Assembly (NCBI GenBank): GCA_035252155.1
Contig: DATFDL010000263.1
Location: 1-12,700 of the forward strand
Direction of reading: 5' to 3'
DNA: 12,700 bases
Origin: JAICLL01 sp035252155
GTDB lineage: Bacteria > Planctomycetota > Planctomycetia > Pirellulales > JAICIG01
A program made the translations under genes and the position numbers. Within the stretch, counting starts at the first letter, position 1. Each line of letters opens with the position of its first letter. Below, in pieces: positions 1-7,047 of the stretch. The notes under the pieces were generated by a model. That model was not told where the DNA came from. It saw only the letters and a program-made list of their open reading frames with translations, and did no database searches.

Positions 1-2
1 AG

Positions 3-131
3 CTCTCCCGCTACCCGAAGAAGAAGCGAGGCCCGAAGAAGCCACAACCTCGAAAAAAAAGCGGCGCACGCAACCATCACATTGCTACCTCTCGGATTCT
101 TGCTGCATCGCGAACTAAAATAACATGTTGA
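3..131 (+). CDS. C-terminal end of a basic protein, possibly a transposase (partial)
   Basis: An open frame enters from the left edge and stops at TGA 129-131. The visible 42 residues are strongly basic: a run rich in K, R and P (YPKKKRGPKKPQPRKK), then a tail reading HHIATSRILAASR. A basic tail ending in an ATSRILA-like stretch recalls the C-termini of some IS4-type transposases in planctomycetes, but that is memory-based and weak. The two other plus-strand frames are also open until 118 and 123, so the frame choice rests only on the coherent basic composition. No terminal inverted repeat is visible. It could also be the end of an unrelated DNA- or RNA-binding protein. Confidence 0.3.
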   Translation, partial: LSRYPKKKRGPKKPQPRKKSGARNHHIATSRILAASRTKITC

Positions 132-134
132 AAG

Positions 135-152
135 GGGTGGCAGTGCCCACCC
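135..152 (+). repeat. Small hairpin in the fadA leader
   Basis: GGGTGG (135-140) pairs with CCACCC (147-152) around a six-base loop. It lies about 8 bases before the fadA ribosome binding site and just after the stop of the upstream frame. No T-tract follows, so it is not a standard intrinsic terminator. Similar GGGGTGGCA/TGCCCACCC palindromes are, from memory, frequent between planctomycete genes. Confidence 0.4.
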
Positions 153-160
153 TACACGTG

Positions 161-166
161 AAGGAG
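161..166 (+). promoter_or_regulatory. Ribosome binding site of fadA
   Basis: AAGGAG lies six bases before ATG 173. It decides the start: the in-frame ATG at 125 has no comparable site and would add 16 residues, partly encoded by the leader hairpin, that do not match the family N-terminus. Confidence 0.75.
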
Positions 167-172
167 CTCAAA

Positions 173-1330
173 ATGAAACATGCGGTCGTGATCGACGGAG
201 TCCGCACGGCCATCGGGCGGGCACATAAAGAAAAAGGCGTCTTCCGCGACGTCCGCAGCGACGACCTGGCCGTGGCCGTAGTCGAGGCCCTGGTCGAACG
301 CACCGGAATCGACCCGGCGGAAATCGAAGACCTGGTGCTCGGCAACACCCAGCAGCAGGGCGAACAGGGTTTTGATGTCGCCCGACACGTGGTGCTGATG
401 GCGAAGCTGCCGGTGGCCACCGGCGGCGCGACGATCAACCGGCTCTGCGGCTCGAGCCTGCAAGCTCTCAATCAGGCCACGCATGCCATCATGGCCGGCT
501 TCGAAGATGTGCAGATTGTCGGCGGCCTGGAGCACATGCACCATATTCCGATGGATCAAGACATCGACGTGAACCCCAAGCTCTTTCATCGCACGTCGAA
601 GGGAGCCTTGCACATGGGCATTACAGCCGAGTTTCTGGCTCAGACGCAAGGCATCTCGCGCGAAGAGCAAGACGCCTTTGCCATGCGCAGCCACCTGCGT
701 GCCGCCGCCGCTACGCAAAAAGGCGAGTTTAAGCGCGAGATCGTGCCTGTCTGGGGACGCAATGAGGCCGGCGAGCGGACGCTTGTCGAGGTCGACCAGT
801 GCATCCGCCCTGATTGCAGCATGGAAGGGTTGGCCGCGCTAAAGCCGGCGTTCATGCCCGGCATGGGCACCGTGACGGCGGGCAACAGCTCGCCGCTGAA
901 CGACGGCGCCGCGGCGTTGCTCGTCATGTCGGACGAAAAAGCAAAGTCGCTGGGCCTCAAGCCGCTGGTGCGGGTATTAGCCACGGCGGTGGTGGGCGTC
1001 GATCCTTCGGTGATGGGCACCGGCCCCGTGCCCGCCACGCAAAAAGCTCTGAAGCGGGCGGGTTTGCAAGTCAGCGACATCGACGTGATCGAGCTCAACG
1101 AAGCCTTTGCCTCGCAATCGATCACCTGCATGCGCATGTTGGGCTTGGACGAAGAGAAGGTAAATGTGCGCGGCGGGGCAATCGCCATCGGGCATCCGCT
1201 GGGGGCCAGCGGCGCGCGGATCGCCACCACACTCATTCACAACATGATCGACCGCGACGCCACGCTCGGCCTGGCCACCATGTGCATCGGCGTTGGGCAG
1301 GGCATCGCCACCGTGTTTGAGAGAATTTGA
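173..1330 (+). CDS. fadA: 3-ketoacyl-CoA thiolase (acetyl-CoA C-acyltransferase), FadA type
   Basis: This thiolase catalyses the last step of beta-oxidation: thiolysis of 3-ketoacyl-CoA to acetyl-CoA and a shortened acyl-CoA. The 385-residue product is the usual FadA length and is colinear with E. coli FadA from its first residues (KHAVVIDGVRTAIGR) to its last (GIATVFERI). The nucleophilic cysteine is C92 in NRLCGSS. The C-terminal signatures are NEAF (309-312), GHPLGASGAR with H341, and the acid/base cysteine C371 in MCIGVGQG, so all catalytic residues are present. In proteobacteria FadA pairs with FadB, which carries the hydratase and 3-hydroxyacyl-CoA dehydrogenase; no such gene is visible here. 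An acyl-CoA synthetase follows about 0.55 kb downstream, with a hicBA pair between. FadI or a biosynthetic thiolase is less likely given the near end-to-end match to FadA. Confidence 0.93.
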   Translation: MKHAVVIDGVRTAIGRAHKEKGVFRDVRSDDLAVAVVEALVERTGIDPAEIEDLVLGNTQQQGEQGFDVARHVVLMAKLPVATGGATINRLCGSSLQALNQATHAIMAGFEDVQIVGGLEHMHHIPMDQDIDVNPKLFHRTSKGALHMGITAEFLAQTQGISREEQDAFAMRSHLRAAAATQKGEFKREIVPVWGRNEAGERTLVEVDQCIRPDCSMEGLAALKPAFMPGMGTVTAGNSSPLNDGAAALLVMSDEKAKSLGLKPLVRVLATAVVGVDPSVMGTGPVPATQKALKRAGLQVSDIDVIELNEAFASQSITCMRMLGLDEEKVNVRGGAIAIGHPLGASGARIATTLIHNMIDRDATLGLATMCIGVGQGIATVFERI

Positions 1331-1360
1331 ATTTAAGGTCCCGCGATTGATGCGGCGGTG

Positions 1361-1390
1361 GCTGGGGCAGAGCCTTGGCGATGCCCCGGC
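1361..1390 (+). repeat. Inverted repeat after fadA (possible weak terminator)
   Basis: GCTGGGGCA (1361-1369) pairs with TGCCCCGGC (1382-1390), nine pairs with one G-T wobble around a 12-base loop. It lies 30 bases after the fadA stop and before hicB. There is no following T-run, so factor-independent termination is doubtful. It may be a dispersed palindromic repeat. Confidence 0.35.
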
Positions 1391-1428
1391 GCGTTAAACA
1401 TCTCATGTCCTCGGGAACGTAGTCAGCC

Positions 1429-1674
1429 ATGCATTACAAACTACCCCTGGTTCTAGAGCCGCAGCCCGAAGGAGGATACACGGTTACGTCACCATTATTA
1501 CCTGGTCTCGTGACCGAAGGCGACAGCATCGAGGATGCTCTCGATAATGTCCGCGATGCCTTCGCCGCAATCCTGGAGGCGTACCAGGAAACGGGCAAGT
1601 CGCTGCCGCCGAATCTTATCGTCTCGGATCCATCAGGGCCTGTTTGGACTGAGACGGTTGTCGCGATCCCATGA
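1429..1674 (+). CDS. hicB: HicB-family antitoxin
   Basis: HicB antitoxins bind and neutralise the HicA mRNA interferase and usually repress their own operon. The 81-residue product has the typical HicB partial RNase-H-like fold: an initial strand YKLPLVLEPQPEGGYTV, then SPLLPGLVTEGDSIEDALDN with the family's P-G-x-x-T-E-G-D-S pattern, then a helix (DAFAAILEAYQETGKSLP). It has no evident C-terminal ribbon-helix-helix or HTH domain, so any DNA binding would need a partner or dimer surface. The stop overlaps the start of hicA by four bases (ATGA, 1671-1674), which implies translational coupling. The gene looks intact, in contrast to its toxin partner. The ribosome binding site is weak. The pair sits between two fatty-acid genes. 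Confidence 0.82.
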   Translation: MHYKLPLVLEPQPEGGYTVTSPLLPGLVTEGDSIEDALDNVRDAFAAILEAYQETGKSLPPNLIVSDPSGPVWTETVVAIP

Positions 1675-1817
1675 AGTATCGCGAGGTTGCAAAAAAACTG
1701 GGCTCACTTGGATGTCGCGAGTTGCCTCGAAGTGGCGGGGGCTTACACCGGAAATGGTTCAATCGCGCGGCAGTGCGAGATCTGGGCATAACTTGGGACG
1801 CCTTCAAGAGCGCCTAG
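1671..1817 (+). CDS. hicA: HicA-family toxin with internal deletion (probably inactive)
   Basis: HicA toxins are small double-stranded-RNA-binding-fold mRNA interferases with a key histidine. This 48-residue frame begins like a full HicA (MKYREVAKKLGSLGC, then a G-rich turn and HRKWFN with H26). It then jumps directly to the C-terminal helix RAAVRDLGITWDAFKSA. From my knowledge of this subfamily, about 20-25 residues normally lie between HRKW-N and the final helix (a strand-turn-strand with an IPDWG-like motif and a KLGT-like motif before the last helix). Here they are missing without a frame break. The usual S before HRKW is L25. The likely result is a misfolded or inactive toxin. A naturally short variant cannot be excluded. 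I see no sequencing-error signature, since both flanks stay in one frame. Confidence 0.65.
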   Translation: MKYREVAKKLGSLGCRELPRSGGGLHRKWFNRAAVRDLGITWDAFKSA

Positions 1818-1822
1818 CAGCT

Positions 1823-1846
1823 TGCCAACCGCCACGGTTTGCGGCA
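1823..1846 (+). repeat. Short imperfect hairpin between hicA and the acyl-CoA synthetase gene
   Basis: TGCC-AACCG (1823-1831) pairs with CGGTT (1835-1839) and GGCA (1843-1846), with a three-base bulge and a CCA loop. It lies six bases after the hicA stop and has no T-tract. The function is uncertain. Confidence 0.25.
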
Positions 1847-1886
1847 GGCTATAGGCCGCTGTTGAATCGCTGGGAGCGCGCCGCTT

Positions 1887-3587
1887 ATGTCTGCCGATTG
1901 GTCCGATGCCACGATCGTTCGACTGTTTGCCGAACGCGCGGCGCGCGACGCGCTGCGCCCGGCCCTCCGCTTTCGGCGGGGCGGCGAGTGGCAAACGCTG
2001 CGTTGGTCGGAGGTGGCCGACGACGCGCGGCAGATGGCAGCCGTGCTGGCGGCGCAGGGTGTATCTGCAGGAGATCGCGTGGTGCAGTTCTCGCCCAACC
2101 GCTACGAGTGGATTATGGCCGATCTGGCCATTCAACTCGCCCGCGCTGTCCATGTTCCCATCCACGCCTCGCTCGCCGCGCCGCAAGTCTTCGAGCAGAT
2201 CGCCGACAGCGCGGCGCGCATCGTGCTCTTGGCTGGTTCCGATCAGGCAGGCAGCTTGCTCGCCCATTATCACGCGCACGCCGACCAATGGCCGCCGGAT
2301 GTGAAGTTCATCTCCTATGAACCGTGTCCGCCGACCGCCGGCATCGAGATCGCGTGCTTGCGCGATCTGCTGCTGCACGCCGACGAAGCCGCGGCCGAAC
2401 GGCTGATGCGCGAGGCGCAAGATTGCGTCGTCCCCGATGATCTGGCGACCATTCTCTACACGTCGGGTACCACGGGCGAGCCGAAGGGCGTCATGCTCAG
2501 CCAACGCAATCTCGCGTCGAATGCGCTGGGCACACTGGCCGCCTTCGGCAAGCAGACCGACGATTTGCGATTGGCCTGGCTGCCGATGAGCCATATCTTT
2601 GCCCGAACGTGCGATGTCTACACTTGGCTGGCCGGCGGCGGCGAGCTGGCCCTGGCGGAGAGTCCCGAAGCGGCGATCGGCAACGCCAGCGAGCTGCATC
2701 CCACGCTGATCAATGGCGTACCGTACTTCTTTGAAAAGGTGCAGCGATACCTGGTCGATCAGGGACTGGCCGATCAGCCCGGCGTGCTGGCCGCGGCGTT
2801 TGGGGGGCGGTTGCGGGCTGCTTGTTCCGGCGGGGCGCCGCTGCCCGACCACGTGGCGAGATTCTACAATGAGCGGGGCGTCTTTTTGGGCCAGGGCTAC
2901 GGGCTGACCGAAAGTTCCCCCGTCATCAGTGCGGCCACGCCGTCGGCGATGAAGATCGGCACAGCCGGCCGGCCGATTCCAGGCGTCGAAGTGAAGATCG
3001 CCGCTGACGGCGAGATTCTCACCCGCGGCCCGCACGTGATGATGGGCTACTGGCACAAGCCGCAAGCGACCGCCGAGGTTCTGCGCGACGGCTGGCTGGC
3101 CACTGGTGATTTGGGCGAGCTGGACTCCGACAGCTATTTGAAAATCACCGGCCGCAAGAAAGAGTTAATCGTTACTTCGGCAGGCAAGAACATCGCCCCC
3201 GCTCATCTGGAGTCGCTGCTCAAGAGCGACCCGCTGATCGAGCAAGCCGTGGTGATCGGCGACCGCCGCAGTTACCTGGTGGCCCTAATCGTGCCGAACC
3301 GCGAGGCGCTGGCCACTCACTGGCGCGAGCGCGGCGGCGAGCCGCCTCCGACCGAGGCGATGCTAGCTGACCCCGATGTCTTGGCGCTGTATACCGAGCG
3401 CATCAATCAACGACTGAGCGGCGTGTCTTATTACGAGCAGGTGCGAAAGTTTGCCTTGCTCGACCGGCCGTTATCGCCCGAGCGCGGCGAAATGACCCTG
3501 ACGCTGAAACTTCGCCGCGAAGTGATTCAAAAAAATTTCGCCGACGTGATTGAACGATTGTACCAATCGGCGGCGCCTAGCTGCTAG
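1887..3587 (+). CDS. Long-chain fatty acid-CoA ligase (AMP-forming acyl-CoA synthetase)
   Basis: This ANL-superfamily enzyme activates a fatty acid to acyl-AMP and then acyl-CoA, feeding beta-oxidation. The 566-residue product has the core motifs in order: the phosphate-binding loop YTSGTTGEPKG (191-201), LPMSHIFAR (232-240) with the substrate-side histidine, GYGLTESSP (337-345), GWLATGDLG (402-410) with the ribose-binding D408, and the hinge GRKKELIVTSAGKNI (422-436). The C-terminal lysine of the adenylation step is probably K541 in TLKLRR. The short-insert architecture with TSAGKNIAP resembles bacterial FadD15-type and eukaryotic ACSL-type long-chain ligases rather than acetyl-CoA synthetases; chain-length preference cannot be read directly. 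GGGAG at 1872-1876 precedes ATG 1887 by ten bases. The stop overlaps the convergent acyl-CoA dehydrogenase gene by 11 bases. Its place near fadA supports a catabolic role. Confidence 0.9.
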   Translation: MSADWSDATIVRLFAERAARDALRPALRFRRGGEWQTLRWSEVADDARQMAAVLAAQGVSAGDRVVQFSPNRYEWIMADLAIQLARAVHVPIHASLAAPQVFEQIADSAARIVLLAGSDQAGSLLAHYHAHADQWPPDVKFISYEPCPPTAGIEIACLRDLLLHADEAAAERLMREAQDCVVPDDLATILYTSGTTGEPKGVMLSQRNLASNALGTLAAFGKQTDDLRLAWLPMSHIFARTCDVYTWLAGGGELALAESPEAAIGNASELHPTLINGVPYFFEKVQRYLVDQGLADQPGVLAAAFGGRLRAACSGGAPLPDHVARFYNERGVFLGQGYGLTESSPVISAATPSAMKIGTAGRPIPGVEVKIAADGEILTRGPHVMMGYWHKPQATAEVLRDGWLATGDLGELDSDSYLKITGRKKELIVTSAGKNIAPAHLESLLKSDPLIEQAVVIGDRRSYLVALIVPNREALATHWRERGGEPPPTEAMLADPDVLALYTERINQRLSGVSYYEQVRKFALLDRPLSPERGEMTLTLKLRREVIQKNFADVIERLYQSAAPSC

Positions 3588-5355
3588 CGCGCTTCTCGCG
3601 GGCCTCGGCCAACGACAGGTTCGCCACGCCGGTGGTTTCGTCGTCGTCGTTGTCCCACAAATCCGCCAGGCTGCGATGGATGCGGCGGTCGGCCGTCTTC
3701 AGGTAATAACGTCCCGTGCGCAGTTGGGCGGCTCGCTGTTTCTCGTCCAGGCTCGGCTCGCGCATCAAACGGTCGAGCCGCGACAGCACGCAGCTCGATA
3801 CATAGAGCTCGATCACCGCGTCGGCGACCCGGCCCAACTGATATTGCCGCTCCATGATCGACTCTTGATACCGCCGTAGCAGCCGCTCGACATTCGACCC
3901 GAACGTGCCGACCGCGCGGCCCAAGTCGGCCGCCTCGGCGGCAAGTTTCTCGCTGCGCACTTCGACAGTCGGCGGACTGAACATCGAACCGATCCGCCGC
4001 GAGGCGAAGCCGCCCAGTTTGCCGAGGTTGGCAAAAGGATTCAAGATGGCGTCGAGCATGCCTTTCAGCTCAAGGCCCACGTCGCGCATGCCCACCAGCG
4101 CCACAAAGGCCCGCAACACGTCGTTGGCCCCTTCACCGATCATGTTGATCCGGGCGTCGCGCATCATTCGCTCATACGGCTCATCGGTAAAGTACGCCTT
4201 GCCGCCGAAGATTTGGATGGTGTCGTTCACGATCCGCCACAGCACGTCGGTGGCGAAGACCTTGAGCATGGCGGTTTCGAGCATGTAGTCGTCGGCGCCG
4301 GAGTCGATCAGGGCGGCGGTCTGGTAGGTGGCGGCCTCCATGGCGAACGCGCCGGCGCGCATGTACGCCAGTTTCTCTTTGACCAGCTCGAATGTACCCA
4401 GTGCTTCGCCGAACTGCACGCGCGTCGTGGCGTGCTGGGACGCCCGGGCAAGGCAATGCTTGGCCGCCCCCGTACAGCTCGCCCCGAAGGTAGTGCGGCC
4501 GAAATCAAGCACCGTCAGCGCCACCCGCAGCCCCTTGCCGAGCTGCCCGAGCACGTTCTCTCGCGGCACGAACATCTCTTTAAACGCCAGCCGCGACGTG
4601 GCCGTGCCGCGCACGCCGCACTTGGGCATCCGTGCCTCGACCACCTCAAAGCCCGGCATGTCGGGCGTGACGATAAAGGCAGTAATCCGCGTCTCGCCGC
4701 TGTGCGGCACGGGCGTGCGGGCCATCACCGTCAGTACCTTTGCCAGCGAGCCGTTGGTGATCCAGCGTTTCTCGCCGTTCAGGCGGTAGCCGTTGCCGTC
4801 GGCCGTGGGCGTGGCGGTGGTTTGCACGTTGGCGGCATCGCTGCCGGCCTCCGGTTCGGTGAGGGCGAAGGCGCTCAGCCACTCGCCGCTGGCCAGCTTG
4901 GGCAGCCAGCGTTCTTGCTGCGCGGCCGTGCCAAAGAGCACCAAGGCCCGTGGCCCGATCGAATGGTGCGCGTTGACGAATAGCGCTGTGCTGGCGCAAT
5001 GCCCGCCGAGCACCTCCAGCAGGCGGCAATACGACGTCTGCGTCATCTCCAACCCGCCGCACCGCCGCGGCAGACAAGCCCCTAGCACGCCGAGCCGCCC
5101 CAAGCCTTCGACGACATGGTCGGGGATTCTTTGGTCGCGGTCGATCGCCACCGGGTCGATCTGCTCGACGCAGAACCGCCGCAACTGCTCGACGAGCGCA
5201 TTCGTCGCCCGATCGGCAGCAAGACCAGGATAAGCGAGCAGCTTGCGGTTGAGATAGCGGCCGAAGTACAAACCCTTGGCAAAACCGATGCGTTCGGCGC
5301 CGTCGCCGAGCAATTCTTCGGCTTGCTTGATTTGCTTTTCACGATTGGTGGCCAT
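3577..5355 (-). CDS. Acyl-CoA dehydrogenase, VLCAD/ACAD9-like with C-terminal extension
   Basis: This FAD enzyme catalyses the first oxidation of beta-oxidation (acyl-CoA to trans-2-enoyl-CoA) and would pass electrons to ETF. At 592 residues it is about 200 longer than ordinary acyl-CoA dehydrogenases and matches the VLCAD/ACAD9 plan. The N-terminal helical domain contains LFVNAHHSIG (125-134). The FAD contact segment is FALTEPEAGSDAAN (163-176). The middle beta domain holds LNGEKRWITNG (192-202), and a C-terminal helical domain carries QIFGGKAYF (381-389). The catalytic glutamate is expected at E408 in IGEGANDVLRAF, aligning with the FEGTNDILRLF motif of human VLCAD. The extension (about 425-592), with ILNPFANLGKLGG and RVADAVIELYVSSCVLSR, aligns with the VLCAD membrane-associated dimerisation domain. 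The start is three bases after the stop of the upstream lipoprotein gene, so the two are probably co-transcribed and coupled. Its 3' end overlaps the convergent acyl-CoA synthetase gene. Confidence 0.92.
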   Translation of the reverse strand: MATNREKQIKQAEELLGDGAERIGFAKGLYFGRYLNRKLLAYPGLAADRATNALVEQLRRFCVEQIDPVAIDRDQRIPDHVVEGLGRLGVLGACLPRRCGGLEMTQTSYCRLLEVLGGHCASTALFVNAHHSIGPRALVLFGTAAQQERWLPKLASGEWLSAFALTEPEAGSDAANVQTTATPTADGNGYRLNGEKRWITNGSLAKVLTVMARTPVPHSGETRITAFIVTPDMPGFEVVEARMPKCGVRGTATSRLAFKEMFVPRENVLGQLGKGLRVALTVLDFGRTTFGASCTGAAKHCLARASQHATTRVQFGEALGTFELVKEKLAYMRAGAFAMEAATYQTAALIDSGADDYMLETAMLKVFATDVLWRIVNDTIQIFGGKAYFTDEPYERMMRDARINMIGEGANDVLRAFVALVGMRDVGLELKGMLDAILNPFANLGKLGGFASRRIGSMFSPPTVEVRSEKLAAEAADLGRAVGTFGSNVERLLRRYQESIMERQYQLGRVADAVIELYVSSCVLSRLDRLMREPSLDEKQRAAQLRTGRYYLKTADRRIHRSLADLWDNDDDETTGVANLSLAEAREKRASS

Positions 5356-5358
5356 TCG

Positions 5359-6930
5359 TCACTCAGCCTCGACGAGTTCGATCTTGAGCTTTCCTAGCAC
5401 CTGGACGACGGGCAGGAAGCTAACCAGCCCGGTGGCGTCGCGCAGATCGGAATCGGCCAACTTGAGATGATCGGCGCCGACGCGCCCCTCGCCGAGCGTG
5501 GCATCAAACGGCACCCACCGGCCTTCGATATAAAACTCGTTCCACATGTGATAAGCAAAGCCTCCTTCCGAGGGAGCGTAGACCAGCCCGATGGCTGCCC
5601 GGGCCGGAATCTCGGCGGCGCGGGCCAGGGCCGCCAACAGTACCGCGTGCTCGCTGCAATCGCCCGACATCTGCTTGGCTACCTCGGCAGCCGAGGCGAA
5701 CGTGGTCGCAAAATTCTTTTCGCGGATGTTGTCGTGCACGTAGCGCTCCAGGGCCAGGGCCTTCGAAAGCGGACTCTTTTTAGCACCGGCCGCCTCGCGC
5801 GACATGGCGACGATGGCCGCGTCGTCGCTTTGAATCAAGCTGTTCGGCTCACGATCGCCGTCGGTCGGCGGCGTGGCGGGCTCGATGTCGGCCGGCGGGG
5901 ACTGCGGATCGAGCGACGTAACCACCAACTCGGCGGTATGCGGCCCGGTGGCCCGTAGTTGCTGCGTGGCGCCAGCCGGGAAGACCGCCGCCGGATCGCT
6001 CTCCCTCAGTTCCACGCGGTAGATCGCCCGCCGCGTCTGCCGGGCCGACTCGAACGGCTGGTCGAGCGGAACCACCGAAGAGAGGCCCAAATCGAACGGT
6101 GCCTGCGGACCGGCATCGGTCGCTTCGGCTTGAGTGGCGCGGTAAAAGACCAACCCCACGGACGGCATCTCTGACTTGAGCACATCGCCGGAACGATCGA
6201 CCCAGAAGATGCCCGCCATCGGTTGCTCGCTGCCTTGGATGTGCGTCTGGCTCTCGATCCGCAACAGATCGTGGGCGCCCGACCGTAGCTCGGTCGATTC
6301 ATAGTCGACCGCGGCCAACTCGTCGGTGCAGAGGGTGTTAAAGCCCGGCTGCAAGTAGCGCAGCGTGCGCGTCTCGCCGGGCTGCATCGGCTTCCGCCGC
6401 AAACTATGTTCGACGGCGAAAAACCCCCCAGCGTCGTCGGGCCACTCGATCGTCTGCGTCGTCTTCTTCCCGGCCGACTTGGTTTCGATCGTTAGTACGC
6501 CGTTGTCGACCTTGCCGGTCGAATCGGCCGGCGACCATTGGCTGGTGAACGACAACAGCTTGCCATCGAGCGTTTCGAGCGTGCTGTATCGGTTGATGGT
6601 TTCGGATGGCTCGCCGTAGCGTTGGATCGACATCTGTAGTTCGACTTCGGTAAGGAGCACCCGTTGGCCGTCTCGGTCTTCTTTGCGCAGGGTCTGATGG
6701 TCGTAGCCGACGCGATTGCCGCCCATTTCAATGATGTGCCACGTCTCTCCATCGGCCGGATATGCCGATTGGTCGCCGCCGTCGCTCGCGGCGGCCGGCT
6801 CGGCATTCGACTGGGCGGCCGATTTTTTATTTTGCGAGGCGCGATCGCTCGACGCATTACAGCCCGTTGCGAAGATAACTGCAAGCAGCAACCAGCGGGC
6901 GGCTTCGCGTTGCAAGCTGTGAAGACGCAT
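5359..6930 (-). CDS. Transglutaminase-like domain lipoprotein
   Basis: The 523-residue product begins with a positively charged segment and a hydrophobic stretch (WLLLAVIF) ending in a lipobox-like ATGC, with C24 as the predicted lipid-modified cysteine; a low-complexity S/A/Q linker follows. Export and anchoring to a membrane are likely. Residues about 60-340 form a beta-rich region starting WHIIEMGGNRVGYDH, a pattern I associate with N-terminal domains of planctomycete transglutaminase-like proteins. The C-terminal transglutaminase core (about 385-500) has the full triad: C425 in GDCSEHA, H461 in AYHMWNEFY and D476 in VPFDAT. Bacterial members of this superfamily are often peptidases or amidases rather than cross-linkers, and the substrate here is unknown. 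Its stop lies three bases before the acyl-CoA dehydrogenase start, an unexpected pairing with an intracellular fatty-acid enzyme. Confidence 0.85.
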   Translation of the reverse strand: MRLHSLQREAARWLLLAVIFATGCNASSDRASQNKKSAAQSNAEPAAASDGGDQSAYPADGETWHIIEMGGNRVGYDHQTLRKEDRDGQRVLLTEVELQMSIQRYGEPSETINRYSTLETLDGKLLSFTSQWSPADSTGKVDNGVLTIETKSAGKKTTQTIEWPDDAGGFFAVEHSLRRKPMQPGETRTLRYLQPGFNTLCTDELAAVDYESTELRSGAHDLLRIESQTHIQGSEQPMAGIFWVDRSGDVLKSEMPSVGLVFYRATQAEATDAGPQAPFDLGLSSVVPLDQPFESARQTRRAIYRVELRESDPAAVFPAGATQQLRATGPHTAELVVTSLDPQSPPADIEPATPPTDGDREPNSLIQSDDAAIVAMSREAAGAKKSPLSKALALERYVHDNIREKNFATTFASAAEVAKQMSGDCSEHAVLLAALARAAEIPARAAIGLVYAPSEGGFAYHMWNEFYIEGRWVPFDATLGEGRVGADHLKLADSDLRDATGLVSFLPVVQVLGKLKIELVEAE

Positions 6931-6938
6931 TCTTCTGT

Positions 6939-6943
6939 TCCTT
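6939..6943 (-). promoter_or_regulatory. Ribosome binding site of the transglutaminase-like lipoprotein gene
   Basis: AAGGA on the minus strand lies eight bases upstream of ATG 6930. It supports that start, which also places the hydrophobic signal segment correctly. Confidence 0.6.
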
Positions 6944-7047
6944 TACGCGAGTCTTGATCAATCGGATTTGAATATACCGTTCCGCGAAAGGCAGCACGAG
7001 TGGATAACGACGCGGAGCTTCTAACAGTCCCAGTGCGCAGGTACATG

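Noticed and set aside
125..172. Earlier in-frame ATG of fadA at 125
   Set aside because: The extra 16 residues are not in the family, overlap a leader hairpin and the upstream stop, and a good AAGGAG precedes ATG 173.
1361..1390. Intrinsic terminator after fadA
   Set aside because: A stem exists but the loop is 12 bases and no T-run follows, so it is listed only as an inverted repeat.
1743..3065. Minus-strand frame of 440 codons opposite the acyl-CoA synthetase gene
   Set aside because: It mirrors the codons of a clear ANL enzyme, is rich in R, G, H and Q, and shows no domain or ribosome binding site.
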